Under the pieces are notes generated by a model. The model saw only the letters and a program-made list of their open reading frames with translations, had not been told where the DNA came from and did no database searches. Below, in pieces: positions 6,506 to 13,075 of a stretch of DNA of 16,252 nt. The translations under genes were made by a program, and so were the position numbers. This DNA comes from Bog-473 sp035552395. Lineage in GTDB: Bacteria > Actinomycetota > Acidimicrobiia > Acidimicrobiales > RAAP-2. Position 1 is the first letter of the stretch. Each line of letters begins with the position of its first letter. The DNA is taken from positions 1-16,252 of the forward strand of contig DASZLL010000093.1 in NCBI GenBank assembly GCA_035552395.1, written 5' to 3'.

Positions 6506-6557
6506 GTTACCCACACGCTGGGCGCAGTTACCCACACGCTGGGCGTGGTTACCCACA
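6506..6557 (+). repeat. Three TTACCCACA direct repeats at 21-bp spacing upstream of dnaB (DnaA-box-like)
   Basis: TTACCCACA occurs at 6507-6515, 6528-6536 and 6549-6557, each start exactly 21 bp from the last. The first two units also share the following 10 bases (CGCTGGGCG plus flank). Each 9-mer differs from the DnaA box TTATCCACA at one position. The 21-bp period equals two helical turns, so bound proteins would sit on one face of the DNA. The site lies in the 215-bp gap between rplI and dnaB. GTTAC-type direct repeats are also reported for the response regulator MtrA, so the binding protein is open. Confidence 0.7.
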
Positions 6558-6576
6558 ACAAGTTCGTTCTTACGGT
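6549..6576 (+). promoter_or_regulatory. Candidate dnaB promoter overlapping the third repeat
   Basis: TACGGT (6571-6576) fits the TAnnnT -10 pattern. With a 16-bp spacer the -35 position falls on TTACCC (6549-6554), the left part of the third 9-mer. A protein bound to the repeats would therefore touch the promoter. The transcript would start about 25 bases before GTG 6609. Confidence 0.35.
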
Positions 6577-6608
6577 CCCCAGCACCGGACGGTCAGAGTA
6601 GGGAAGCC

Positions 6609-7994
6609 GTGGTTCAAGCTTTCGACGACACCCGCCCCCGACCGCTCCGCGCCGCCCCTCCTGGGGTGAGCGGGCGCGTGCCGCCGCACGACCTCGAGGC
6701 GGAGGAGTCCCTGCTGGGGGCGATGCTGCTCTCCAACGACGCGGCGTCGGTGGGGATCGAGAAGTGCTCGGCCGGCGACTTCTACAAGCCGGCGCACGGG
6801 CACATCTTCGGGGCGATCCAGGCTCTGATGGAGCGGGGCGAGGCGATCGACGCCGTGACGGTGACCGACGAGCTCAAGCGTTCCGGGGTGCTCGAGCAGG
6901 TTGGGGACCCGTCGATCTTTATTTCCCTGCAGGCGAACACGCCGTCGATCGCCAACGCGCGGCACTACGCCGAGATCGTCGAAGAGCACGCGCTGTTGCG
7001 CAAGCTGATCGGGGTGGCCGGCGAGATCGCCGACATCGGCTACTCGGTGCCCGAGGACGTCAAGGCGGCGGTCGACGAGGCCGAGCAGATGGTGTTCAAC
7101 GTCGGTGAGCGCCGGACGGTCGACACGATGCGACCCTTGCACGAGCTGTTGGGTGCGGGGTTGGACCGCATCGAGGAGCTGGGACAGCGTGGGTCGGCCA
7201 TCACCGGCGTAGCGACGGGGTACCACGAGCTCGACCGGATTCTTCTGGGTTTCCAGCCTTCGTCGCTGAACATCGTGGGCGCTCGTCCTGGGATGGGGAA
7301 GACGTCCTTTGCCTTGGGGGTGTTGGCGAACGTCGGGATGGCGGTGCAGCGGCCCGCCCTGTTGTTCTCGCTGGAGATGGGGCACCTGGAGCTGACCCAG
7401 CGCCTGCTGGCGTCGGAGGCCGAGGTGAACGGCCAGAGCCTGCAGACGGGGCGGATCCGGACCCAGGATTGGAGCAAGATCGGCGTGGCGGTGACGAGGT
7501 TGTCGAGCGCGCCCATCTTCATCGACGACAACCCCAACGTGACGGTCATGGACATCCGCGCCCGGGCCCGGCGGCTGAAGAAGTCCGAGGGCGACCTGGG
7601 GATCGTCGTCGTCGACTACCTGCAGCTGATGACGGGGCGGGGACGGGCGGAGAACCGCCAGACCGAGGTCGCCGAGATCAGCCGTGGCCTGAAGATCCTG
7701 GCCCGTGAGCTCGAGGTCCCGGTGGTGGCGTTGTCACAGCTCTCCCGAAACCTCGAGTCCCGCCAGGACAAGACGCCGCAGCTGTCGGACCTGCGGGAGT
7801 CGGGGTCGTTGGAGCAGGACGCGGACGTCGTGTTGTTCATCTATCGAGAATCCGAATACAACGACGAGGTGCCGATCGACCGGGCCGACGACGCGTTGAT
7901 CGAAGTGGCGAAGCACCGGAACGGGCCGACGGGGAAGGCGAACCTGCTGTTCTTGAAGCAGTTCGCCCGCTTCGAGAACCACCGAGGAGTCTGA
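6609..7994 (+). CDS. dnaB: Replicative DNA helicase DnaB
   Basis: A 461-residue hexameric helicase that unwinds DNA ahead of the replication fork. The N-terminal domain starts at VPPHDLEAEESLLGAMLLS and contains YKPAHGHIFGAI. The RecA-like motor carries Walker A GARPGMGKT (residues 224-232, Lys231) and LLFSLEM. It also has the Walker B strand GIVVVDYLQLM, then VPVVALSQLSRNLESR, the arginine-finger region DLRESGSLEQDADVV, and the ending AKHRNGPTGKANLLFLKQFARFEN. There is no intein, although inteins are common at these sites in mycobacterial DnaB. GTG 6609 has GGGAAG close upstream. The gene follows rplI as in many Actinobacteria, but the terminator and repeats suggest separate control. Confidence 0.96.
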   Translation: MVQAFDDTRPRPLRAAPPGVSGRVPPHDLEAEESLLGAMLLSNDAASVGIEKCSAGDFYKPAHGHIFGAIQALMERGEAIDAVTVTDELKRSGVLEQVGDPSIFISLQANTPSIANARHYAEIVEEHALLRKLIGVAGEIADIGYSVPEDVKAAVDEAEQMVFNVGERRTVDTMRPLHELLGAGLDRIEELGQRGSAITGVATGYHELDRILLGFQPSSLNIVGARPGMGKTSFALGVLANVGMAVQRPALLFSLEMGHLELTQRLLASEAEVNGQSLQTGRIRTQDWSKIGVAVTRLSSAPIFIDDNPNVTVMDIRARARRLKKSEGDLGIVVVDYLQLMTGRGRAENRQTEVAEISRGLKILARELEVPVVALSQLSRNLESRQDKTPQLSDLRESGSLEQDADVVLFIYRESEYNDEVPIDRADDALIEVAKHRNGPTGKANLLFLKQFARFENHRGV

Positions 7995-8016
7995 CGGCGG
8001 GTTAGCGGGGTTTGCT

Positions 8017-8814
8017 TCAGTCAAGTCGGGTCGCCGCCGGGAGCACGAATCGCTCGACGGCCTTGGCGAATCCCTCGTCTTCGTTGCTGGCGGTGACGCG
8101 ACGGGCGGCCTTCTTCACCTGCGGGTCGGCGTTGCCCATGGCGATGCTCAGGCCGGAGTGGGCGAACATGAGGATGTCGTTGGGCATGTCGCCCATGGTG
8201 GCGATCTCCGACTCCTCGAGGTCGTATTTCTTGGCCAGATAGCGGGCGACGAAACCCTTGTTGGCGTCGGGGTGGGTGACGTCGAGGTAATAGGGCTGGG
8301 AGGCGGCCGCCGTGACGTGGTCGCCGAATTGCTCGTGCGCCGCCTCGGAGGCCCTTTGCACGGCGTCAGGGTCGTCGCAGACGCCGACGAGCTTGGCGAC
8401 GTTGTCGGTGAGGTGCTGATAGTCGTCGACGACGGTGGGCTCGAACTTGACCGTCCACGCCTCGCGGTCCACGTGGGGTCCCTTGGGGTCCGTGACGTAC
8501 CAGTCGGCGCCGCGGTACAGCCAGACGTCGAGCTTGTACGACTTCATGAGGCCGATGACCGGTCCTACGAGGTCCTCTGGGATGGCCCGCTGTTCGAGGG
8601 TGTGCATGTCCCGGTCGACCACGATGCCGCCGTTGAACGCCGCAATCGGAGTCTGGAGGTCGAGTGGGTCGATCAGCATCTGCATGCCTCGCGGCGGACG
8701 ACCGCTGGTGACGGCGAAGAGCACGCCGGCTTCGTCCAGACGATGGACCGCGTCGACGGCGGCCTTTGTGAGCACCTTGTCTTGGGTGACGAGCGTCCCG
8801 TCCACGTCCGCCAA
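8017..8814 (-). CDS. Cof-type HAD-superfamily phosphatase
   Basis: A cytosolic haloacid-dehalogenase-type phosphatase of the Cof subfamily; substrates are usually sugar phosphates or related small phosphates, and this one is unknown. Motif I is LADVDGTLV, with DVDGT carrying the nucleophile. FAVTSGRPPRGMQMLI is motif II, and IATMGDMPNDILMFAHSGLSIAMGNADP is motifs III/IV with the metal-binding GDxxND, written here in two overlapping parts because of length. A cap domain lies between residues about 80 and 185. The first standard start in frame is TTG 8814, but that would remove the first beta strand (IRLLL). The frame is open upstream to 8868, where an ATC sits 6 bases after a TACCAT -10, so a non-standard start is possible. 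It is convergent with dnaB. Confidence 0.88.
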   Translation of the reverse strand: MADVDGTLVTQDKVLTKAAVDAVHRLDEAGVLFAVTSGRPPRGMQMLIDPLDLQTPIAAFNGGIVVDRDMHTLEQRAIPEDLVGPVIGLMKSYKLDVWLYRGADWYVTDPKGPHVDREAWTVKFEPTVVDDYQHLTDNVAKLVGVCDDPDAVQRASEAAHEQFGDHVTAAASQPYYLDVTHPDANKGFVARYLAKKYDLEESEIATMGDMPNDILMFAHSGLSIAMGNADPQVKKAARRVTASNEDEGFAKAVERFVLPAATRLD

Positions 8815-8874
8815 GAGGAGGCGGATGGGCTTGGCGGGACTGGGCTGCTGGACCGGGGTGGCCGCGATGCGCCG

Positions 8875-8880
8875 ATGGTA
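8875..8880 (-). promoter_or_regulatory. Candidate -10 hexamer TACCAT before the HAD gene
   Basis: On the minus strand TACCAT fits TAnnnT. The in-frame ATC codon at 8868-8866 begins six bases downstream, so the HAD gene may have its own leaderless transcript despite lying only about 40 bp behind the mauF-like gene. Confidence 0.4.
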
Positions 8881-8910
8881 GCGGTCAGGCGGGTAGCCGG
8901 TCCCATGCGA

Positions 8911-9720
8911 TCACGGGATCGTCACGTGACGACGAGCGGCGGCAGTCGGGGCGTTGCTGGCGGTGTTCCGCTGACGCCGACGCACGGCCCTTGCCAGCAG
9001 GGCGGTGAGGCCAAAGATCGCGGCAGCGCCGGCACCCAGCCAAGGCGAAACGAGGGTCGAGAGGGTCAGCGCCACCGCCCCTTCAGACGCCACCACGATG
9101 GCGAGCGCGACTGGGTCCGCCGCCGTGAACCGTCTGTGGAAATCAGCCAGCGCGCGGGCGCTGGTGATGTGCGCGCCCAAGAAGACCGTCAGACCCCGTA
9201 CGAGGCCGAAGACGGCGCCGATGACGACGGCGGTCGTGGGGCTGCCCGTGAGGGCGGCCAGCACGATCATCAGGTAGACGGCACTGGTCTTGATGTAGGT
9301 CGCGACGCCGGCGCCGATCTGCCAACCAAAACCCACTCCATAGACCCAGGGTCGGAACTGGTCGAGCCAGCGCTCGTTGACCTGCCGGTGGTGGATGGGA
9401 AGATGGAAGCTCCCGACGCGTGCGTCGGCGGCGAGGGCGGCGACGGCGGCAGCGGCCGCTACGGATGCCAGGACGGAACTCGACGGGTGCGTGGCCGCGG
9501 CGCCGGCGGCCAGGAGGGCAATGGCCAAGCCCAAGGTGGCCCCACCGAGGACGCTCCCGGCGACGAACCACCCTGCTGTCGTCCGGTAACGGTTTCCACG
9601 GCCCTGCTCGGCCAGCGGGGTGATGGTGGCCAACATGGAGAGCCCACACGGCGACCAGGTCGAACGGATTGCCGCAGCCAGGGCGACGAGGCCGGCGGCG
9701 AGTGCGAGCACGATGGTCAT
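8911..9720 (-). CDS. CcdA/DsbD-type membrane protein (MauF-like)
   Basis: A 269-residue integral membrane protein with about six hydrophobic segments. The first carries TWSPCGLSM (Cys25), the SPC motif of the DsbD/CcdA transmembrane family that passes reducing equivalents across the membrane; MauF of the methylamine dehydrogenase cluster is recalled as belonging to this group. A second conserved-looking stretch is RQVNERWLDQFRPWVYGVG followed by FGWQIGAGVATYI. Cys25 is the only cysteine, whereas CcdA uses a pair, so electron transfer by the standard route is doubtful. ATG 9720 was chosen for AAAGGA 8 bases upstream; codons before it belong to the preceding gene region. It is last in the five-gene unit, 34 bp after the MauA-like gene. 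Confidence 0.7.
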   Translation of the reverse strand: MTIVLALAAGLVALAAAIRSTWSPCGLSMLATITPLAEQGRGNRYRTTAGWFVAGSVLGGATLGLAIALLAAGAAATHPSSSVLASVAAAAAVAALAADARVGSFHLPIHHRQVNERWLDQFRPWVYGVGFGWQIGAGVATYIKTSAVYLMIVLAALTGSPTTAVVIGAVFGLVRGLTVFLGAHITSARALADFHRRFTAADPVALAIVVASEGAVALTLSTLVSPWLGAGAAAIFGLTALLARAVRRRQRNTASNAPTAAARRHVTIP

Positions 9721-9754
9721 GGGGTGTCCTTTCCGGGCGGGGTGAGCGTGACGA

Positions 9755-11002
9755 TCATGCGGGTGACCCGAGGAACGGGGCGCCGCCATAGGTGAAGATG
9801 CCGCCATCGGCCGCGACCAGCCAGTAGCCGGCTTCCGTTCCGAAGGGGGCCATACCCACCACGGGTTCGTTCAAGTGGATGGAGCCGGCGGAGCCGAAGA
9901 ACAGCGCGTCGCCGTAAGCAAAGATCCCGCCGTCGGCCGCGACGAGCCAATAGCCCTTGCCGGTCGGAGTGGGCGCCATACCGACGACCGGGGAATTGAG
10001 GTGGTGCCCGCCCATGGAGCCGAAGAACAGCGCGTCGCCGTAGGCAAAGATCCCGCCGTCGGCCGCGACGAGCCAGTAGCCCTTGCCGGTCGGAGTGGGC
10101 GCCATGCCGACGATCCGCGCGTTCAGCGGCTGACCGCCCATCGATCCGTAGAACGCCGCGCCTCCGTAGTCGAAGACGCCGCCGTCGGCCGCAGCCAAGA
10201 AGTAACCGCCGCCGGGACCGTTCGCCACAGCAACCATCGGTGCGTCGAGGGGCAGCCCGGACGCGTCACCGGCGGCGGGGAAGTCTCCGTACGTGAACAG
10301 TTTCCCGAAGGTCGTCAACACCGCATAGCCGTGCCCGCTGAGGCTTGCCGCCATGGCGACGACCGGCACGGAGGGTGGCGCTGGCGTCCAGCACGGCGCG
10401 TTCTGCTCGGCGGTGCTGTTGTCGACCGCCACCGCAGTCGTGCACGAAGGGTCGACCTGCCATGGCGGGACACAGGCGACCACCCGGCAAACGATGCGGC
10501 CCATGCAGGCGATGTTCTGGTTGCACTGGCCGTATCGGAACTGCAGGCATCCCGTCAGATACGAGTCGCACCCCTGTGATCCGCATCCGCACTCCGTCGC
10601 GTCACAACCGGGCTCGCAAAAGGGGAACCCACTGCTGCAGCCGGTGCCACACGAACAGGTCGCGTTGCAGTCCATGTAGTACCGCGGGCCGCCGCAATAC
10701 GAAGAGTTGTCGGCCAGCCACCACCCGCCCATCACCGTGTTCGCGGGGCAATAGTTGAAGCCACTGACCGAGCAGCAGAACTCCGAGAACCCCGAACAAC
10801 AGGTGCTCCCGCAACCACACCCCGAGTTCCCGCACTCGCAGATCGCTCCGTAGGCGGTCCCCGGCTTGAGGGCGAGATCGACGCCGGCACCAACGGCGAC
10901 GGCGCTCCCGACGAACGCCGATCGGTTGATGAGGCTGCGACGTGACAGCCGACCATCGAGGAACGCGGATGTTCTCTCCACCAGGGCGGACGACAGGCTC
11001 AC
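9755..11002 (-). CDS. Tat-exported cysteine-rich MauA-like protein fused to five propeller-like repeats
   Basis: A 415-residue exported protein. Residues 20-25 (SRRSLI) start a twin-arginine signal with a hydrophobic stretch to about 45. Residues 55-204 contain 26 cysteines and resemble the methylamine dehydrogenase light chain: CPANTVMGGWWLADNSSYC followed by RYYMDCNATC matches the MauA segment around Trp57. The later FRYGQCNQNIACMGRIVC segment would align with the MauA region of Trp108, but the tryptophan is replaced by Ala165. Residues 213-415 are five repeats of about 42 residues (core GYWLVAADGGIFAYG), suggestive of beta-propeller blades. GTG 11002 overlaps the MauE-like stop as GTGA; an earlier ATG at 11095 lies wholly inside that gene. 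Substrate and activity are unknown. Confidence 0.75.
   Translation of the reverse strand: MSLSSALVERTSAFLDGRLSRRSLINRSAFVGSAVAVGAGVDLALKPGTAYGAICECGNSGCGCGSTCCSGFSEFCCSVSGFNYCPANTVMGGWWLADNSSYCGGPRYYMDCNATCSCGTGCSSGFPFCEPGCDATECGCGSQGCDSYLTGCLQFRYGQCNQNIACMGRIVCRVVACVPPWQVDPSCTTAVAVDNSTAEQNAPCWTPAPPSVPVVAMAASLSGHGYAVLTTFGKLFTYGDFPAAGDASGLPLDAPMVAVANGPGGGYFLAAADGGVFDYGGAAFYGSMGGQPLNARIVGMAPTPTGKGYWLVAADGGIFAYGDALFFGSMGGHHLNSPVVGMAPTPTGKGYWLVAADGGIFAYGDALFFGSAGSIHLNEPVVGMAPFGTEAGYWLVAADGGIFTYGGAPFLGSPA
9758..10366 (-). repeat. Five tandem 42-residue coding repeats
   Basis: Five units (residues 213-255, 256-296, 297-338, 339-380 and 381-415 of the MauA-like protein) share a pattern of small residues, GY-LVAADGG-F-YG and GS. 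Units 3 and 4 are nearly identical at DNA level: 9891-9987 and 10017-10113 (126 bp apart) differ at three of 97 positions, all synonymous. The last unit is short. Units of this type recur in Acidimicrobiia proteins, as recalled. Confidence 0.85.
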
Positions 11003-11583
11003 GAGCTGGACGTCGCACTTGTCGATGGCCGCTGTACAAGACGACGGGCGGCCTCTAAGGCGGCCAACGGCGACAACGCGAGGTAGGTCACCCACACACC
11101 TGCTCCGCTCACGAAGAGCAGTGGCAGGCCGAGCCAGGGTTGATGGTCAAGCACTGTGAAGAGCGAGGACGCGTCGGGCGGTCGAAGCGCCACGAACGCC
11201 GCCGTCGCGAAGAGGACAGAGTTGACGATGACGTGGAGCCGCGTCGCGGGGGTATCGGGACGTCCGAAGCAACCACATGTGGCAAGTGCGCCGCCGTGGG
11301 TCCTGGCGAAAGTGATCACGCAGACAAACACTGCGTATGAGGCGGCCACCAACGCGGCCGTGAGCGGCCGAGGAAAGAGTAGTGCCACCGATCCGAGGGC
11401 CGCCTCCGCGACCGCACCGACTCTTACCGTGTCACGAGCGAGACGCAACGACGGGGAGAGCGGAAGCCGTTCCGGAACGAGGAGGACGATCGCGCGAGCA
11501 GTATCGGCCGGTCGGAACGCCTTGGCCGCGCCCGCGGCGACCAGGAGGCCGCAGGCGACGAAGTAGAGGCCGATCAATTCCAC
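10999..11583 (-). CDS. MauE/DoxX-family redox-associated membrane protein
   Basis: A 194-residue membrane protein with four to five hydrophobic segments. The start GLYFVACGLLVAAGAAKAFRP and the motif CGCFG (residues 103-107) after a membrane segment are typical of the MauE group, which in methylamine utilisation operons is needed to form the light-chain disulfides together with MauD. Cys103 and Cys105 are the likely redox pair. GTG 11583 (encoding VELIGLYF) was chosen because the membrane segment begins there. It overlaps the preceding gene's end by 10 bases, while the upstream open frame is only an Arg-rich shadow of that gene. Its TGA overlaps the GTG of the MauA-like gene. Its likely role is oxidising or reducing the cysteine-rich partner outside the membrane. 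Confidence 0.8.
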   Translation of the reverse strand: MELIGLYFVACGLLVAAGAAKAFRPADTARAIVLLVPERLPLSPSLRLARDTVRVGAVAEAALGSVALLFPRPLTAALVAASYAVFVCVITFARTHGGALATCGCFGRPDTPATRLHVIVNSVLFATAAFVALRPPDASSLFTVLDHQPWLGLPLLFVSGAGVWVTYLALSPLAALEAARRLVQRPSTSATSSS

Positions 11584-12062
11584 TGTGGCGGCGCGTCTTG
11601 AGTGGTCGACTCTGCGGTCGCGATGGCGAGCGACGAGACGAGCGCGTTGACGCCCGGAACAAGGGCGTCCCGTCTCGGGTGGCTGCCCAAGACGGCATAG
11701 AACGAGAACGGGCGGCCTGCTTCGGTGAAGAACCACTGCGTGCCCGACTGGCCCGGGATACCCCGCCGAAGGCGCACGGGCGAGAAGTCCGCCGATGTAA
11801 ATGCCGTCGGTCGCCCTTGCCGGCTGAACAGCGCCGTGCCGAGACTCTCAGGCCCGTACTGGAACAAGCTGGCAAAGATGTCGTCTGGACCCATCAGGTG
11901 GACCGCGCCGCTTCCGAAATCACCAATGTCGTCGGGGATTGGAAACGTTGCGAACTGCCCCACCGGATAGGTCCTGCCCATGACCGATGAACGCACGAAG
12001 ATACGCCCCTCAAAGCCATCGGGGAGGCGCGCCACGATGCCGTGCGCCCGGATAGTCGCCAC
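11574..12062 (-). CDS. Protein of unknown function in the mau-like cluster
   Basis: A 162-residue soluble protein without a signal peptide or membrane segment and with no cysteine, so it is not itself a thiol carrier. I do not recognise a named domain. Notable stretches are IPDDIGDFGSGAVHLMGPDD (residues about 42-61), FQYGPESLGTALFSRQGRP, and SGTQWFFTEAGRPFSFYAVLGSH near the C-terminus, which look like a compact alpha/beta fold. The GTG start shares one base with the TAG of the MauD-like gene, and its end overlaps the MauE-like start by 10 bases. It is therefore translated as part of the unit. I recall similar proteins beside MauE-like genes in other Actinobacteria, which suggests a chaperone-like or assembly role, but this is inference. 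Confidence 0.7.
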   Translation of the reverse strand: MATIRAHGIVARLPDGFEGRIFVRSSVMGRTYPVGQFATFPIPDDIGDFGSGAVHLMGPDDIFASLFQYGPESLGTALFSRQGRPTAFTSADFSPVRLRRGIPGQSGTQWFFTEAGRPFSFYAVLGSHPRRDALVPGVNALVSSLAIATAESTTQDAPPQWN

Positions 12063-12889
12063 TATTCCGCTCGATCCGGGTGTGCACCGTTGGCACCGGC
12101 CACCGGCGCGGTGGCTCCGCCGCCGAAAGGAAAGACGTCGTGGAGCGACTGCGGATAGAGGCTCGGGTCACCCGGGTGGATACCGGCCATCGTGAGCACC
12201 TCATCCGCATCAGCCTCTCGTCCCGGTCCGTTCCGTCCGCTCGACGTCCAGGGTCGCCGGCGGTCACGCGGCCTGCGGTCATACTCGGCCCGCCGAATGA
12301 GATCGAGGAGCTGTCCGACGTGCGCGGCGACGCCCTGGCCGACGGAGACCCCCGTGCCGCCATCGACGAGGACGAAAAAGGGTGACCCGGGGACCTGATA
12401 GTCGAGCCAGGCTTCGGTGGACATCACGACAGGGACGCGCCCGGTCGACAGGGCCGCCACCTCGTTTGGAGTTTCTCGGTCCGGTCCTTTCGTGACGATG
12501 ACGACGCGGGTGTCGTCGGACAGCCCCAAGGTGTCGGGGCTTTGCAGCGCCTCCCAGAAGTCCGAGCAGGTCGTGCAACCAGACGACAGGAATCCAAGAA
12601 GGGTGAAGCCGTCGTGGTTGGTCATGGCAACGGCACGCGCGTCACCAGACGGAGTGACTCCGGCCACCGTGTGCGCCGTCAGGAGATCGGTCTGGCTGGT
12701 TGACCACGTCGGCAATCGGGGCGTGCGCTCATGCGACGGCTGTGCACCGTCTGTGCTGGCCGGGTCGCCCACGCCGACTCCGAGCTCATGGAGGGAACGG
12801 AGGATGTCAGCGTGGCTCCGCAGGAGCCCCGCGACAAGGACGCTGAGCACCAGCACCACGAACGTCACAACCACGACCAGAGCAACCAC
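12062..12889 (-). CDS. Membrane-anchored thioredoxin-like protein (MauD/TlpA type)
   Basis: A 275-residue protein with one N-terminal membrane anchor (residues about 2-23, almost all Val/Leu/Ala). A linker follows, then a thioredoxin-like domain: LLGFLSSGCTTCSDFW with the CTTC active site (Cys105, Cys108) and the cis-proline loop VPGSPFFVLVDG (Pro170). The C-terminal 70 residues are charged and Gly/Pro-rich. MauD is the disulfide-handling partner of MauE in methylamine dehydrogenase maturation; the order MauD then MauE fits. GTG 12889 was chosen because AAGGAGG lies just upstream and the anchor begins there. The open frame continues to 13159, but that part overlaps the divergent amidohydrolase gene and lacks similarity. 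It is the first gene of the five-gene unit. Confidence 0.8.
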   Translation of the reverse strand: MVALVVVVTFVVLVLSVLVAGLLRSHADILRSLHELGVGVGDPASTDGAQPSHERTPRLPTWSTSQTDLLTAHTVAGVTPSGDARAVAMTNHDGFTLLGFLSSGCTTCSDFWEALQSPDTLGLSDDTRVVIVTKGPDRETPNEVAALSTGRVPVVMSTEAWLDYQVPGSPFFVLVDGGTGVSVGQGVAAHVGQLLDLIRRAEYDRRPRDRRRPWTSSGRNGPGREADADEVLTMAGIHPGDPSLYPQSLHDVFPFGGGATAPVAGANGAHPDRAE

Positions 12890-12916
12890 TACGCCTCCTT
12901 GTCCAAATGGCGCTCC

Positions 12917-12945
12917 AGTATCCAACGATGAGAGGCCTGGTGAAA
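12917..12945 (-). promoter_or_regulatory. Weak candidate promoter of the mau-like unit
   Basis: On the minus strand, GATACT (12922-12917) matches TATAAT at 4 of 6 positions. TTTCAC (12945-12940) lies 17 bp upstream but is a poor -35. It would give a leader of about 20 bases containing the AAGGAGG site (12900-12894). Confidence 0.3.
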
Positions 12946-13032
12946 GGGGTTTCGGCCGCTGTTTGCTGTGAACCCGAGGCGGGAGACGGCGAGAGGTGGA
13001 GCGGACCGCGCCGCCGCGCGACGAGGGATGCG

Positions 13033-13038
13033 TATCCT
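13033..13038 (+). promoter_or_regulatory. Candidate -10 hexamer TATCCT before the amidohydrolase gene
   Basis: TATCCT fits TAnnnT well (TATAAT-like at 4 of 6). Transcription would begin near 13045, leaving about 30 bases of leader that contain the GGGGA ribosome-binding site at 13064-13068. Confidence 0.4.
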
Positions 13039-13075
13039 TGGCCCGCTGACCAGAACTGACAACGGGGATTTGGTG

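Noticed and set aside
6507..6557. CRISPR array or replication origin
   Set aside because: Only three copies of a 9-mer, with the 12-bp interval itself repeated rather than unique, so not CRISPR. No dnaA or dnaN and no large AT-rich region is present, so not oriC.
6413..6601. A 62-codon open frame between rplI and dnaB
   Set aside because: It starts inside the terminator loop and reads through the 9-mer repeats. It has no ribosome-binding site and no sequence resembling a protein family.
8158..9795. A 545-codon open frame on the plus strand
   Set aside because: It is antisense to the HAD gene and the CcdA-type gene; its Gly/Arg/Asp-rich product has no recognisable domain or credible start.
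9755..11002. A working methylamine dehydrogenase light chain
   Set aside because: The second cofactor tryptophan appears to be absent, and no heavy chain or mauG gene is in the window, so only similarity to the fold is claimed.
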